26,028 nt of DNA from Flavobacteriaceae bacterium UBA7446 (GTDB lineage: Bacteria; Bacteroidota; Bacteroidia; Flavobacteriales; Flavobacteriaceae): NCBI GenBank assembly GCA_002478685.1, contig DLPY01000017.1, forward strand, positions 1 through 26,028, read 5' to 3'. The notes beneath the pieces are model-generated. The model was not told where the DNA came from, did not search any database, and saw only the letters and a program-made list of their open reading frames with translations. The translations under genes and the position numbers were made by a program. Below, in pieces: positions 7,752 through 14,757 of this stretch (positions within the stretch are counted from its first letter, which is position 1; each line of letters starts with the position of its first letter).

Positions 7752-8846
7752 ATGAAAGCTGGAATTGTGGGTCTGCCTAACGTAGGCAAATCCACCTTAT
7801 TTAATTGTTTATCAAGTGCTAAAGCGCAAAGTGCCAATTTTCCTTTTTGCACTATTGAGCCCAATATTGGCGTGGTAAACGTTCCCGACCCTAGATTAAA
7901 TCGATTGGAAGAACTTGTTTCACCCGAGAAAGTTATTCCCGCTACGGTAGAAATTGTGGATATTGCGGGCTTGGTAAAAGGCGCAAGCAAAGGCGAGGGG
8001 CTTGGCAATCAGTTTTTGGCTAATATCAGAGAAACTGATGCCATTATTCACGTATTGCGCTGTTTTGATAACGATAATATTGTGCATGTTGACGGCTCTG
8101 TTGACCCCTTGCGCGACAAAGAAACCATTGACATTGAATTACAACTGAAAGACTTGGAGGCAGTAGAAAAACGACTTGAAAAGGTAAAACGTACTGCCCG
8201 AACAGGGAATAAAGACGCCCAAAAAGAACAAACCGTATTGGAAAACTTGCAACAGGGTCTAGAGTCTGCTACTTCGGTACGTGCTATTAATATTGCAGAA
8301 GACGACAAAACCGCCTTTGTGGCTCCCTTACAATTGATTACAGACAAACCAGTTTTGTATGTGTGCAACGTCGATGAAAGTGCCGCTGCAAGAGGAAACG
8401 CTTATGTAGCGCAAGTACAAAATGCCGTAGCTGCTGAAAACGCCGAAGTGTTGGTATTGGCAGTAGCCACCGAAGCTGATATTAACGAATTGGAAACTTA
8501 CGAAGAACGTCAACTGTTTTTGGAAGATTTAGGATTAGATGAGCCAGGCGCTGCGAAACTCATACGTGCAGCTTACAAGCTTTTAGACTTGGAAACCTAT
8601 TTTACTGCTGGTAAAAAGGAAGTTCGTGCATGGACCATCCCTGCCAGGGCATCAGCGCCACAGGCAGCAGGCGTGATTCATACCGACTTTGAAAAGGGAT
8701 TTATCCGTGCTGAGGTAATTTCCTTTGCCGATTACGATGCCCTAGGCTCTGAACAAAAAGTCAAAGAAGCGGGCAAGGCTAGGGTAGAAGGAAAAGACTA
8801 CACCGTACAAGACGGTGATGTGATGCATTTTAGATTTAATGTTTAG
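7752..8846 (+). CDS. ychF: Redox-regulated ribosome-associated ATPase YchF (OLA1 family)
   Basis: Universally conserved Obg-related P-loop ATPase that binds the ribosome and modulates stress responses. The 364 residues show the G1 loop GLPNVGKS (7-14), DIAGLVKGAS (G3, 70-79), and NVDE (206-209) in place of the GTP-specific NKxD, which accounts for the ATP preference of this family. A coiled-coil insertion lies about 126-170 (many Lys/Glu), and a C-terminal TGS domain about 282-362 ends DGDVMHFRFNV, as in E. coli. Length matches the family. It is the second gene after the ferredoxin with a one-base gap. Confidence 0.97.
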   Translation: MKAGIVGLPNVGKSTLFNCLSSAKAQSANFPFCTIEPNIGVVNVPDPRLNRLEELVSPEKVIPATVEIVDIAGLVKGASKGEGLGNQFLANIRETDAIIHVLRCFDNDNIVHVDGSVDPLRDKETIDIELQLKDLEAVEKRLEKVKRTARTGNKDAQKEQTVLENLQQGLESATSVRAINIAEDDKTAFVAPLQLITDKPVLYVCNVDESAAARGNAYVAQVQNAVAAENAEVLVLAVATEADINELETYEERQLFLEDLGLDEPGAAKLIRAAYKLLDLETYFTAGKKEVRAWTIPARASAPQAAGVIHTDFEKGFIRAEVISFADYDALGSEQKVKEAGKARVEGKDYTVQDGDVMHFRFNV

Positions 8847-8917
8847 GTAAAATGAGTTTTTTTCTTGAAGTTAAAAATTTAATTAAATTTATTTCAATTT
8901 TTTAAAAACAACTAAAC

Positions 8918-9415
8918 ATGAAAAACATACTATTTATCACAATCATTCTAGCTGTTGTGGGCTGTACGCCTCCTGCTAGTGAAACTCCTTTAAAAGGTGT
9001 TGGCTTTTTTAAACCGCAACCTGAAGAAACCTTTATCGCAGGATCTGACGAGGTTATGGATGTATGGATGAAATACCTAGATGCACATAATAACCAAGAC
9101 ATGGAAACCATTATGAGCATGAGTGCAGACTCTATTTATATTTTAGGTCCTGATGGTTCTGAAATTAAAACAAAAGAGGAGCAAGCCGCGCTTCTAGAAG
9201 ATTGGTTTGCAGCAGCAAATCCAAAATGGGACGCGTATTGGGGCATGCCTTACAAATCGGTACCTAGTGGTGCTGACTGGGTAATCGCAGGGCATAACCT
9301 TACCCAAACCATTGAAGGTAAAGAAGTAAAAGAACTCCATATGATTGACGGAGAAATTAAAGACAATAAAATTGTACGCTTTTTTGTGTATTCCATTGAA
9401 CCAAAAACGGAATAG
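8918..9415 (+). CDS. Lipoprotein with SnoaL/NTF2-like domain
   Basis: A 165-residue protein with a signal peptide and lipobox VVGC (Cys16). The residues after the cysteine (TPPAS) lack the acidic export signal, so a periplasm-facing lipoprotein is expected. Residues 45-160 look like an NTF2/SnoaL-like cone fold: a first helix (DEVMDVWMKYLDAHNNQDMETIMSM), then ADSIYILGPDGSEIKTKEEQ and a strand-rich end (ELHMIDGEIKDNKIVRFFVYSIEP). Such domains bind small molecules or act as simple enzymes; no catalytic set can be named. The gene lies 71 bp after ychF and ends in a strong terminator, so it may be transcribed separately. Confidence 0.75.
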   Translation: MKNILFITIILAVVGCTPPASETPLKGVGFFKPQPEETFIAGSDEVMDVWMKYLDAHNNQDMETIMSMSADSIYILGPDGSEIKTKEEQAALLEDWFAAANPKWDAYWGMPYKSVPSGADWVIAGHNLTQTIEGKEVKELHMIDGEIKDNKIVRFFVYSIEPKTE

Positions 9416-9443
9416 GGATTACCCCAACAAAATAAATAGGTAG

Positions 9444-9478
9444 AAAAGGCGCAAAACCATGTTTTGCGCCTTTTTTTC
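9444..9478. terminator. Strong intrinsic terminator, probably bidirectional
   Basis: A 14-bp perfect stem, AAAAGGCGCAAAAC, loop CAT, GTTTTGCGCCTTTT, followed by more Ts. The A-run on the left means it also reads as a terminator for the minus-strand genes arriving from the accessory segment. It lies 28 bp after the lipoprotein stop codon. Confidence 0.9.
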
Positions 9479-9488
9479 TACAGTATTT

Positions 9489-9623
9489 AGTAACCGGTTT
9501 TGTATAAGCATAGTAAGGGATTGGTAAATTATTATTTTCGGTTTATAAATAACCTCTGTAAATATTAAATTGCCATTTGTTTGAGCCTAAAGCCCTTATT
9601 ATGCTTATACGTTGTTGGTAGCC
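9489..9623. repeat. Long imperfect palindrome 1 (attC-like repeat)
   Basis: Arms GTATAAGCATAGTAAGGG (9502-9519) and CCCTTATTATGCTTATAC (9593-9610) pair over 18 bp with one exception, a G.T wobble on the plus strand. The outer ends are AGTAACCGG on the left and GTTGGTAGCC on the right (9614-9623). The right end is the exact reverse complement of the left end of palindrome 2 (12497-12506). It lies directly after the last gene of the lipoprotein/barrel group, the position a cassette recombination site would have. The inner 70 bases are AT-rich and hold no ORF. Confidence 0.75.
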
Positions 9624-9627
9624 GTTT

Positions 9628-10164
9628 TTATAATTTAAGATTCAGTCTCAAGTCAAGAGTTGAAGTTACTCCATTAATATCATTTTCTCCCCAAGCGTAA
9701 CCTATTCCAAATGCAAATTCAAAAATTAAATTTTTTGAAATACTCCTTCTTAATCCATATTTAGGTATAATTCCAAAGGATTTATTCACATCAAGGTTTT
9801 CGCGATTAGTAGATGATAATAAATCTGGAACATAAAAAATCTCCGAGCTAATATAGTTAGCAGAGTTGTTGTTTGTATTTTTTCCTTTTTCTTGTCTTTT
9901 GTTGAAATTATAATAATATCTAGGTTCTAAACTAAATATTGTTGTAAAAACATAATCAACTTTATCATTAGTCCCTTTTAAAAAACCTCCTTCATATCCA
10001 ATTTCGCTATTAAGGGTAAAGCTCTCATTTATAGCTTTTTCGTAGGATACCCAACCGCCAATTAAGCCTGCCTTTAAACCAAATATATCTTCGGCTTTTT
10101 TGTTTTCTTGTGAAAAAGTAGTAAAAAAGGCACTTAAAAAAATTACTGTTAAAATGTATTTCAT
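9628..10164 (-). CDS. Outer-membrane beta-barrel-like protein, hypothetical
   Basis: A 178-residue protein with a clear signal peptide (MKYILTVIFLSAFFTTFSQ). The mature part alternates hydrophobic and polar residues with aromatic belts (GWVSYEKAINESFTLNSEIGYE, EPRYYYNF, FEFAFGIGYAWG) and ends LDLRLNLKL, typical of a small 8-stranded outer-membrane barrel. I do not recognise a specific family. It follows another barrel-like protein with a 13-bp gap and ends only 4 bp from the end of palindrome 1, so it is the last gene of this unit. The start ATG is preceded by an A/T-rich leader as usual here. Confidence 0.7.
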   Translation of the reverse strand: MKYILTVIFLSAFFTTFSQENKKAEDIFGLKAGLIGGWVSYEKAINESFTLNSEIGYEGGFLKGTNDKVDYVFTTIFSLEPRYYYNFNKRQEKGKNTNNNSANYISSEIFYVPDLLSSTNRENLDVNKSFGIIPKYGLRRSISKNLIFEFAFGIGYAWGENDINGVTSTLDLRLNLKL

Positions 10165-10177
10165 TGTATTTAAAAAT

Positions 10178-10759
10178 TTAATTAAACTCTATTCCTATTG
10201 TTAATCCTATACTCTCAATATTATAATAATTCTCTGGTCTTTCCGAATTTGTAAATGTTTTATAAATATTTTGATATGAATAAGTAAATTCAAAATTTGA
10301 AAGGATATTTTTAAAAACTTTTAGTCTATAACCTAAACCACCTCTAAAGATAAAACCCGATTTGTCTAAATCTCCTAAATGTGTGCCGAAATTTACTTTT
10401 ACGTACAAAGCATCTTTGGTATCATTTAAAACGCCAATTAAATTAATGTAAACAGGATAATAAAAGAAGTTAGGTTGGTTTATCTTCTCATATCCAAAGC
10501 CAACACCTAAACCTAAATTTTGGTTGAAATAATAATTTAATTCTGCATTTAAACCAAAAATAAAAGTATTATCCTCTAATTCATAATCTGTATCATATAC
10601 ATCTCCATTTGTGCCATCATCATAAGGAAGAAGAATCAAGGTTTGAGCCTTTAGGCTCAAACCTTGGTCTTTAAAATATTCATCCTTATTGTTTTGAGCA
10701 AAAATTAAAGGTGAACAGAAAAAGACTAATAAAGCTTTAAAAAACCATTCTTTTACCAT
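10178..10759 (-). CDS. Outer-membrane beta-barrel-like protein, hypothetical
   Basis: A 193-residue protein starting MVKEWFFKALLVFFCSPLIFAQ. I prefer this ATG to one 36 bases upstream because it places a normal signal peptide at the N terminus. The mature protein has an acidic loop (PYDDGTNGDVYDTDYELEDN), then barrel-like strands (FIFGLNAELNYYFNQNLGLGVGFGYE, YVKVNFGTHLG, FIFRGGLGYRLKVF) and ends IESIGLTIGIEFN. It overlaps the 3' end of the upstream lipoprotein gene by 23 bp in another frame, so translation is probably coupled. No family recognised. The two barrels and the lipoprotein may form one surface assembly; that is inference from gene order. Confidence 0.7.
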   Translation of the reverse strand: MVKEWFFKALLVFFCSPLIFAQNNKDEYFKDQGLSLKAQTLILLPYDDGTNGDVYDTDYELEDNTFIFGLNAELNYYFNQNLGLGVGFGYEKINQPNFFYYPVYINLIGVLNDTKDALYVKVNFGTHLGDLDKSGFIFRGGLGYRLKVFKNILSNFEFTYSYQNIYKTFTNSERPENYYNIESIGLTIGIEFN

Positions 10760-12326
10760 GCCATTGTCCATTTCTTTTAGCCATACCAAAGGCATTCATA
10801 CCGGTTAAAGAAGGATTGTTGAAGTCAAAATCCCAATCAGTAATACTGAAACTTCCACTACTATCGCCTGAACCAAAAGTGTAAGTTATTTGAGGTGTTA
10901 CAATACCAAAATCTATAACATTTTCTTTTTTTGCACAATTGGTGCAACTTTCTGAAAAGTCATAGAACTGAACCCAAGTTGATGTTTGAGTAGCGACTAC
11001 TACACCAAGTTTTTTTAGTTGTTTGTTGCGATATTGTTGTAATAAATCCTTAGTCGTATCAAACAGTTGTTCGTAAATAAACTCTCTGACATCTTCTTCA
11101 TCATCAAAAAATGGTGTATTTACGGCAACTTCAATAATTGCGTCAACCTTGTCTGCGAATGGTAAATTTGGAACAGGTACATTGCCTGAAAATACGGAAT
11201 TATAATATCCATTAAGAGTAGTAAACATTTTACCGTCATCAAGGTATATTCTAGCAGGTTGATAGCTTAATAATGCAGCTGGTGGTGTAGGTGGTGTGAA
11301 TTTCCAAGTTAAACTGTTAACGCCTAAGGCAACTTCGTCTGTATCTTGTTTTCTCCATAATCCAGTCCATCCTTTTTTTTGATGCTTAGTTTTTATTCCG
11401 ATTACATAAGCTAAAAAGATGTCTATATTATAATACTTTACTTTAACTCTTTTTTTGCTTTCATATTTATCAATACATACTTTAGTTGTTCCGAAAAGAT
11501 TACCAAGCCAAGGTTGTGAGCCAGAACACTGGTCTAGTCCATTGGCTATTATGGCTAATTGGGCGTTGGGTGTGCCACTAGGTTGAGTTGAACCTCCGCC
11601 AGTGCTTCCACCTCCAGAGCCACCACTTGAACCACCGCCTCCGTAGCCTCCGCCACCACAAGGCTCACTATCTACATCTGCTATGAAGTGTTGATAATTT
11701 TGAACATCAGTCAATCCTCCACAAGGGTTTGTTTCATCGATGTATGCTATTCTCGTGGTTTCAGGTGTTGGTTCTAAAAGATTCCTTGAGATTTGTTTTT
11801 CATCTAAATATGAATTTAACCCATCTATCTCATCTACTTCTGCAATGAATAAACCTGTATCTGTGTATTTATAGATTTGGTCAGCCACTTGTAATTCAGC
11901 TTCTTGATTTAGAAAACTTGTAAAAACATCTTCTAGGTCATCAAAATTTTCTAATAAATCCTCGTCGGAAGTTGCGCTTCTCTGTTGTAATCCTTTAGAA
12001 TTATTTTTTATCTTGGATAAATGACGATTTACTTGTAATTGTTCAGTTTGCTCGTTTACGATTGGTTTTAAAGAATAAAAATCTTTTGAATAGAATTTAT
12101 TTTGCAAGATTTCAGCTATTTCATTTTCGTCTTTTTTTCTTAATTCTGCATAATAGTTTTGAAAAGTAGATTTGTTTGGAAAGTATAGTCTACCTTTTAA
12201 AACTTGAATTTCATCATAATTAATTGCTTCAGTGTTTTCTTGGGTTTCGTTTAACTCTATATCATCGCTACATGATGTTAAGATTAACATGAAAACTGTG
12301 AAAATTGATAGAATTTTAAATTTCAT
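10737..12326 (-). CDS. Surface lipoprotein with glycine-rich linker, hypothetical
   Basis: A 529-residue lipoprotein. The signal peptide ends LILTSC (Cys19), followed by SDDIE, close to the acidic surface-export signal known from Flavobacterium, so the protein should sit on the cell surface. An N-terminal region (about 38-200: LKGRLYFPNKSTFQNYY, then mostly helical, acidic) is joined by a Gly/Ser linker (about 224-246) to a C-terminal region (about 255-529) with four cysteines spaced in pairs (Cys267, Cys284; Cys461, Cys464). The C terminus, GMAKRNGQWHGKRMVF, is basic. I recognise no enzymatic motif. The opening part resembles N termini shared by many flavobacterial accessory lipoproteins; function is unknown. 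Confidence 0.75.
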   Translation of the reverse strand: MKFKILSIFTVFMLILTSCSDDIELNETQENTEAINYDEIQVLKGRLYFPNKSTFQNYYAELRKKDENEIAEILQNKFYSKDFYSLKPIVNEQTEQLQVNRHLSKIKNNSKGLQQRSATSDEDLLENFDDLEDVFTSFLNQEAELQVADQIYKYTDTGLFIAEVDEIDGLNSYLDEKQISRNLLEPTPETTRIAYIDETNPCGGLTDVQNYQHFIADVDSEPCGGGGYGGGGSSGGSGGGSTGGGSTQPSGTPNAQLAIIANGLDQCSGSQPWLGNLFGTTKVCIDKYESKKRVKVKYYNIDIFLAYVIGIKTKHQKKGWTGLWRKQDTDEVALGVNSLTWKFTPPTPPAALLSYQPARIYLDDGKMFTTLNGYYNSVFSGNVPVPNLPFADKVDAIIEVAVNTPFFDDEEDVREFIYEQLFDTTKDLLQQYRNKQLKKLGVVVATQTSTWVQFYDFSESCTNCAKKENVIDFGIVTPQITYTFGSGDSSGSFSITDWDFDFNNPSLTGMNAFGMAKRNGQWHGKRMVF

Positions 12327-12496
12327 TTTCTTTTAATTTTTATGCCTACTTTCAGTTGTTAAAATTTAAGGTCGCTGTTTCGGCGTTAATTCCGACCGTT
12401 TCAGTATTCACTTTTTCAACATTTCAGAGTCAATTCGTTTAATTTATAATTCCGTAAGTCGGATGGTCTTTAAATTGCTCTTTTTGTTGTCCAAAT
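12327..12496. other. Upstream region of the surface lipoprotein gene
   Basis: Non-coding, AT-rich. The minus strand shows TAAATTTT about 38 bp before the lipoprotein ATG, a poor match to a -7 box, and an A-rich leader just before the start. GGTCG (12370-12374) and CGACC (12393-12397) form a short inverted repeat. Nothing else supportable. Confidence 0.4.
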
Positions 12497-12633
12497 GGCT
12501 ACCAACGGCTCGGGTATGAAACGTAGGGCGTTTCGGGGCACTTAACTGTCCGCCCGAGACGACTTGATTAAGTGTCGAAAACTTGCAGAAACCGCTGTCC
12601 GCCCTATGTTTTATACCCATTGTTGTGCTTTCG
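12497..12633. repeat. Long imperfect palindrome 2 (attC-like repeat)
   Basis: Outer arms CGGGTATGAAACGTAGGGCG (12511-12530) and CGCCCTATGTTTTATACCCA (12600-12619) pair at 17 of 20 positions; two of the three exceptions are G.T wobbles on the plus strand. A nested stem joins TTTCG..CACTTAA (12531-12545) with TTAAGTGTCGAAA (12568-12580). The ends are GGCTACCAAC on the left and TTGTTGTGCTTTCG on the right (12620-12633). It ends 6 bp from the stop codon of the HerA-like gene. From memory, repeats of this look are common between accessory genes in Flavobacteriia. Confidence 0.8.
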
Positions 12634-12639
12634 TGCTTT

Positions 12640-14625
12640 TTATTCAATTTCCCTTTCAAGATTTACAATCATAGGTAAGTTGGATCGAATTGCCTTTCCT
12701 GTTACAATCGCATGGTATCTTTTCAAATTCGGTAGAGCTTGTACTAAATCTCTTCCAATATAGTTTCCTAAAAAGTTAAAACTAGTCTCGTCAAAAGCTT
12801 GGTAACATACAATGGTATTGCATTGTGTAAGGACTGTTTTTGAAACATTAGCCGTCCTTTGAGCGATAACTAATAAACCAACCCCATATTTACGCCCTTG
12901 CAATGCTACTTGTCCCATTTTGTTCACTACTGCCTTACTATCCCAATTATTAACACCTAAAAAATTACCTTCAGGAACTATAGTGTGAGCTTCTTCAAGT
13001 ACGAGACAAATTCTCATAGGAGCATTTGCTTCATAGGCTTGTTTGGCTTTCGAGAATATTAAACTGATAAAGTCTTCAGTAGATTGAATAACATAAACAG
13101 TATTGCTTACCGTAGGGAGTTCAACAAGTCCGATAGAATCATCTTCAGCGGCTAGAAAAGCATCTAAATTACCATTATTGAGTGAAGTTAATTCTAGTTG
13201 CTTTTTCCATTCTCCTGTAAAGTCAATGCAAATGATTTTAGTATCTGTTTTGAGTTGGTCAATTATTTCTCTTGCAAGGAATGATTTTCCTGACCCTGTT
13301 ACGCCAATTAATGCCGTATGATGACTTATCGCTTCATGTAAGTTGATTACTGAAGGAAGAGTTGTACTTGGAATTGTACCCAACTCAAAGTCAGGATATT
13401 GATAATGGTCGACTTCGATATCACTAGTGTCTGCTTTGAAAATGGGTGTATTTATTGATGGAACCCACCCAAACTTTTGGAAAGAAAGAACATCATTTTG
13501 CCATTCTCCTAATTGAATTGCTTCTCCTTCAATAAAACCTGATTCATTTTTACTTTCCAACTTTTCAAGTTCAGTAGTACCGCTTACAACCTGATAAAAT
13601 AATCTGCGATTACCTACTTTAAGCTCCAATAAGTCACCTTCTTGAATATCATCAGTTTGCTTTGAGTATTCGAACTTTATAGTTCCAATAGATGATTTTT
13701 CAATTACTACACCAACAAAATCCGATATTCTTAAAGAATCTGACAAATTTTGAATCTCATCAGGTTCAACAGTTTTATAAACTACATTACGTTTTAAGCT
13801 TGATAAATCATTCTGTGTTGTACCGAGTTGAAGAATTTTTATCCACTTCTCTTGATTTAACAAATATGTGTCGAATACTATGCCCGCAATTGCATATGAA
13901 TCAGAATCCTGCATTGAATACTTGAAGGTTACAATGTCAAATCGCTTTATACTTTTACTTCTATCTTCAAAAAGCTTAGTAAGAAAAATTTTCTTCGATT
14001 GAACCCCAATTATTTCCCCAATTGCATTTGATTGAACAGATACTGTTTCTCTAATAAAAGAGTTATGAAGTAATTTCGGGTCGATAATTAATACTAATCC
14101 CCAAAGAGTGACCATAGTGAAAAGATAACTGTCACTTACTTCTGCTATTATTTCAGATTTGTAGAGAATAAGTATTGAGATGAAAACAAACGAGTAGATA
14201 ACTTTTCCCCGCCCAACAAATACTGCGATATTTTTAATTCTATTAGATAGTTTATTTCTAAATGAATCTGGACTTTCATTTTCTGATGCAAGTGCAATTG
14301 CAACAATTGATAGGACAATTAATACGCTAATCAAAGTAATTGTTGCATACCAAAGTGTTTCATTCTTAAATGATGATTGAATAGACAAATAAACTAGTAG
14401 GAGGGGGATTGAATTAGTAATTACGTTTTTCGGGGACGAGTAATACGGTTCAATAAATAAGATTGAAAAGAACAACATGAAAAGTCCGGAATAAAACCAA
14501 ACATTCTTTGTCGAAGTATTAGGTAGTATTGAGTCTGTTAGTAAATAGTGCAATCCAATGAACAAGACTATGCTCACCAATAATAAGATGAATCTATTCG
14601 TCAAATAGAACTTTAATTTGTCCAT
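12640..14625 (-). CDS. Membrane-anchored HerA/VirB4-like ATPase
   Basis: A 661-residue P-loop protein. Five or six hydrophobic segments lie in residues 10-183 (about 10-29, 43-60, 71-85, 91-113, 141-158, 167-183). A beta-rich region (about 195-400) with HAS-barrel-like repeats follows, then a HerA-type motor: Walker A GVTGSGKS (441-448), Walker B ICLVLEEAH (539-547) with Glu544/Glu545, a candidate arginine finger in GRKYGVG (577-583), and the sensor VIAQR (586-590). HerA-like hexamers translocate DNA, and relatives act in repair, conjugation and phage defence. Here no nuclease, SIR2 or other partner gene is adjacent, so it would act alone at the inner membrane. It forms a single-gene unit between palindrome 2 and the recombinase. 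ATPase family: confident; role: unknown, defence is a guess. Confidence 0.85.
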   Translation of the reverse strand: MDKLKFYLTNRFILLLVSIVLFIGLHYLLTDSILPNTSTKNVWFYSGLFMLFFSILFIEPYYSSPKNVITNSIPLLLVYLSIQSSFKNETLWYATITLISVLIVLSIVAIALASENESPDSFRNKLSNRIKNIAVFVGRGKVIYSFVFISILILYKSEIIAEVSDSYLFTMVTLWGLVLIIDPKLLHNSFIRETVSVQSNAIGEIIGVQSKKIFLTKLFEDRSKSIKRFDIVTFKYSMQDSDSYAIAGIVFDTYLLNQEKWIKILQLGTTQNDLSSLKRNVVYKTVEPDEIQNLSDSLRISDFVGVVIEKSSIGTIKFEYSKQTDDIQEGDLLELKVGNRRLFYQVVSGTTELEKLESKNESGFIEGEAIQLGEWQNDVLSFQKFGWVPSINTPIFKADTSDIEVDHYQYPDFELGTIPSTTLPSVINLHEAISHHTALIGVTGSGKSFLAREIIDQLKTDTKIICIDFTGEWKKQLELTSLNNGNLDAFLAAEDDSIGLVELPTVSNTVYVIQSTEDFISLIFSKAKQAYEANAPMRICLVLEEAHTIVPEGNFLGVNNWDSKAVVNKMGQVALQGRKYGVGLLVIAQRTANVSKTVLTQCNTIVCYQAFDETSFNFLGNYIGRDLVQALPNLKRYHAIVTGKAIRSNLPMIVNLEREIE

Positions 14626-14629
14626 AGCT

Positions 14630-14642
14630 TTGTTGTCTTTCG
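14630..14642. repeat. Short copy of the repeat end (TTGTTGTCTTTCG)
   Basis: TTGTTGTCTTTCG, 5 bp upstream of the HerA-like start codon, equals the right end of palindrome 2 (TTGTTGTGCTTTCG, 12620-12633) except for one missing G, in the same orientation and about 2 kb away. The two copies bracket the HerA-like gene as direct repeats. This could be chance in AT-rich DNA or a recombination footprint. Confidence 0.4.
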
Positions 14643-14705
14643 GTTCAAGAGTGAATTGTTCTTTTAAAATTTATCATTAGTATTCTCGTTGGTTTTTCAG
14701 GCATG

Positions 14706-14743
14706 AAGCACAACTTGTATATAAACGCACTATTGCGTTTATT
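14706..14743. repeat. Short hairpin site beside the recombinase gene (candidate attI-like site)
   Basis: AAGCACAAC followed by TTGTATATAAACGCA; ATAAACGCA (14721-14729) pairs perfectly with TGCGTTTAT (14734-14742) around a 4-base loop. GCACAAC matches, in reverse complement, the GTTGTGC end of palindrome 2, and GTATATAAACGCA resembles the arm GTATGAAACGTA of palindrome 2. It lies between the recombinase stop and the HerA-like gene, where the insertion site of a cassette array would be. Confidence 0.45.
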
Positions 14744-14757
14744 TCTATTATATATTT

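Noticed and set aside
11584..11655. Tandem repeat or CRISPR-like array
   Set aside because: This is low-complexity coding DNA for a Gly/Ser linker; units are irregular and there are no spacers.
12444..12659. 71-residue ORF on the minus strand
   Set aside because: It lies across palindrome 2, has no recognisable domain, and its codons are explained by the repeat; such ORFs are a frequent artefact of this repeat type.
14721..14742. Hairpin as the intrinsic terminator of the recombinase gene
   Set aside because: Read on the minus strand, the stem is followed by TATACAAG and not by a T run, and the stem has only nine A/T-rich pairs.
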